Below are positions 62,598 through 64,000 of a stretch of DNA of 64,000 nucleotides, one piece after another. How positions within the stretch are numbered: position 1 is the first letter of the stretch; each line of letters starts with the position of its first letter. The position numbers and the translations under genes were made by a program. The notes under the pieces are model-generated. The model was given only the letters and a program-made list of their open reading frames with translations. It did not search any database and was not told the DNA's origin. This DNA comes from Craspedostauros australis. Lineage: Eukaryota; Bacillariophyta; Bacillariophyceae; Mastogloiales; Achnanthaceae. The stretch spans positions 2,294,001-2,358,000 of the forward strand of contig JAMXDE010000005.1 in NCBI GenBank assembly GCA_026770025.1. The letters run 5' to 3'.

Positions 62598-62739
62598 TGT
62601 TGGTATACGGTCGAAGGCCAGACGGAGCAGCAAATGAACCCCTGTTCACAGCCTCAGCAGAGACAACAGAGACGAGTCATAATAACTTCACATCACACAC
62701 ACACACACACACTACTCGTATCGTCTCCCGATCATCACA
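62598..62739 (+). repeat. E3 3' LTR (142 bp)
   Basis: Differs from the 5' LTR by multiple substitutions and small length changes, including the CA run. It is immediately followed by repeat copy B. Confidence 0.93.
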
Positions 62740-63057
62740 TTGGGTTGTGTTGGAGGGAAAGTGGTCATATGAGTCATCATTGGACATGACCCATGTTCAT
62801 GGTACATAAGTATGGTACTCAAGATGGAGCTGTGTATTGGGAGGTATGGTGGAATATTGTTTGTTGTAAGTAAACGCAAGTGTCAAGCCAGCCAGCCTCA
62901 CACATGTTGTGAACAAGAGTGCAGCCAATCATGCCATCCGATTCGAATCACGAGATGATGGAGGCACATCGCATTGCTGCTCACCGTTCTCCCAAATTGA
63001 CGAACAAGACGAGACGGAGGGCTGAAGAAGTCCGACATGCGTCAACAGTCCGTACCG
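62740..63057 (+). repeat. 318-bp direct repeat, copy B
   Basis: Same sequence as copy A at 39349-39666. Its first base is the first base after the E3 3' LTR, so the repeat boundary and the element boundary coincide. Confidence 0.93.
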
Positions 63058-63788
63058 CATTTCGTGGAAATGGTCACGTCGTCTTGTGTCTTGGTAGCGG
63101 TTTTGCGCATTCTTCCACGATGAACTCTTTCTTGTTTGCGTCCATCGATTCCGATCCAACACAACTTCATTCAAATCGACCCAACTCCATTCAATTGGGT
63201 TGAACCGACTATGCACAAGAGTACCGCACTCTGTCACACTCTGCCATACTCTGCAGCACTCTGCCATACATTGAGAGAAAGAGCAGTGTGACGACACACG
63301 ATCTTGTGTTGGATGCAGCATTGGGCGTGGACTTTGGATTGATGAAAGGCGAAGCGATTCCGTAGACAGCACAAACCAAGAACAAACCAGAGACGACCAA
63401 TAACAGCCAAAGCAACTTGTTGGTGGTGGAGAGAAGAGACCAAGACCAACATTGCCATGAGCAGCTGTGCCATAGGGAAGACACAGACAAGGAACCACAA
63501 CAACGTTGCTTGGATCATTGTTGCCAAGCACGGAGCATTGTCCAGCTGCCAGGATCAACATCAGTTCTCATCATCGGATACAGAGTCGCACAATCTCATA
63601 GAAGCACAAGTGCAAGCACCGGTCTCCAATTCGTGTTGCCGCAGCAGGAGAAGCGCCCATTCGCACACCCACGTCCACATCTTCGAAGCAGGACGAGGAG
63701 GACTACTCGTGCTCACACAAACAACAAACCAACATTATACCAGGGACGGTAACAAGGCAACAGCGCAAGCATTATTATAAGTGACATT
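63058..63788. other. Intergenic region upstream of the last gene
   Basis: Contains a short ACTCTG[T/C]CA-type tandem (about 63226-63268) and probable promoter and 5' UTR sequence. Frames over 90 codons on both strands are shadows with no motif. Confidence 0.4.
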
Positions 63789-64000
63789 ATGTGGCGGCGC
63801 TCAACCAACAAGGTGAACGGAAGGGATGACCAATCGTCCGGCGGCGGCTTTGTCCAGAACGATGAAAGTGAGCATGCCAACGGAACTGAGACCGGAAATC
63901 AACCCGTGCATGTGCACAAGCATGAGCACAAGCAGGAGCACAAATCCGATGATATGTACGGCGGCGGCGGCGCTGGTGTGGGCTTCAGCGATGCCGATGC
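63789..64000 (+). CDS. N-terminal part of an unknown protein running off the window
   Basis: An ATG at 63789 opens a frame that has no stop before the window end (70 codons). The start reads MWRRSTNKVNGRDDQSSGGG, then a His/Lys/Glu-rich segment (VHVHKHEHKQEHKSD) and a Gly run. Low complexity prevents any family call. The 5' flank rich in CAACAA resembles the leaders of other genes here. It may instead end soon after the window. Confidence 0.55.
   Translation, partial: MWRRSTNKVNGRDDQSSGGGFVQNDESEHANGTETGNQPVHVHKHEHKQEHKSDDMYGGGGAGVGFSDAD

Larger units (their letters stand above)
56621..62739 (+). mobile_element. Near-complete copia-like retroelement E3 (6119 bp) with short LTRs
   Basis: LTRs of 140 bp (56621-56760) and 142 bp (62598-62739), both starting TGTTGGTA and ending ATCATCACA, bound gag and pol on the plus strand. 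The primer-site position after the 5' LTR reads GGTTATGAGG. A run of 11 G (62587-62597) sits directly before the 3' LTR as the purine tract. Integrase precedes RT, as in Ty1/copia. Flanking bases (GGTTC left, TTGGG right) are not a target-site duplication. Pol carries three in-frame TGA codons. The lineage differs from E1 and E2 in LTR, gag and RT motifs. Confidence 0.94.

Overview
The window looks like nuclear DNA of a photosynthetic stramenopile, most probably a diatom. The evidence is a plastid preprotein with a signal peptide followed by an A|F cleavage site (25752-28487), an HCF173-like photosynthesis factor, a probable thylakoid-lumen FKBP, a protein with the DUF6824 domain that I know mainly from diatoms, a secreted Cys-rich protein with PTxxPS-type linkers, and several Ty1/copia retroelements. 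Genes are mostly single-exon and alternate between strands. I support two introns from sequence logic. No rRNA, tRNA or CRISPR was recognised. Species cannot be named from the sequence alone.

Layout. 1-5224 holds no gene I can support. 5225-8146 encodes a secreted Cys-rich protein with two duplicated modules. 8798-9837 is a 5'-truncated copia tail with its LTR. 11037-38809 is the gene-rich core: an RWD/UBC-like protein (+), an RlmN-type radical-SAM rRNA methyltransferase (-), an FKBP (+), a doubtful gene on the minus strand near 17 kb, a small protein with a SUMO-interaction-like motif (+), an Asp/Asn beta-hydroxylase-like dioxygenase (+), a DUF6824 protein (+), an HCF173-like protein (-), an Asn/Ser-rich unknown (+), a spliced unknown whose start codon sits directly on an intron (+), and a spliced p150-type dynactin subunit (-).

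39.3-63 kb is a retroelement cluster. It contains a lone gag-like ORF (40533-41972), a full-length but dead copia element with 799-bp LTRs (42189-50078, minus strand, called E1), an ankyrin-repeat gene with a 27-bp minisatellite tail (51461-53527), a truncated copia element bounded by inverted LTRs (E2, 53760-56620), and a second near-complete copia-like element with 140/142-bp LTRs (E3, 56621-62739). E3 abuts one copy of a 318-bp direct repeat whose other copy is 23 kb away. The window ends inside a new gene starting at 63789.

Several host genes point to the plastid (HCF173-like, FKBP, possibly RlmN-like) and one to microtubule transport (dynactin p150). No operon-like logic is expected. Retroelement decay is dominated by transitions and in-frame stops that fit C-to-T change, which suggests methylation-linked or RIP-like mutation.
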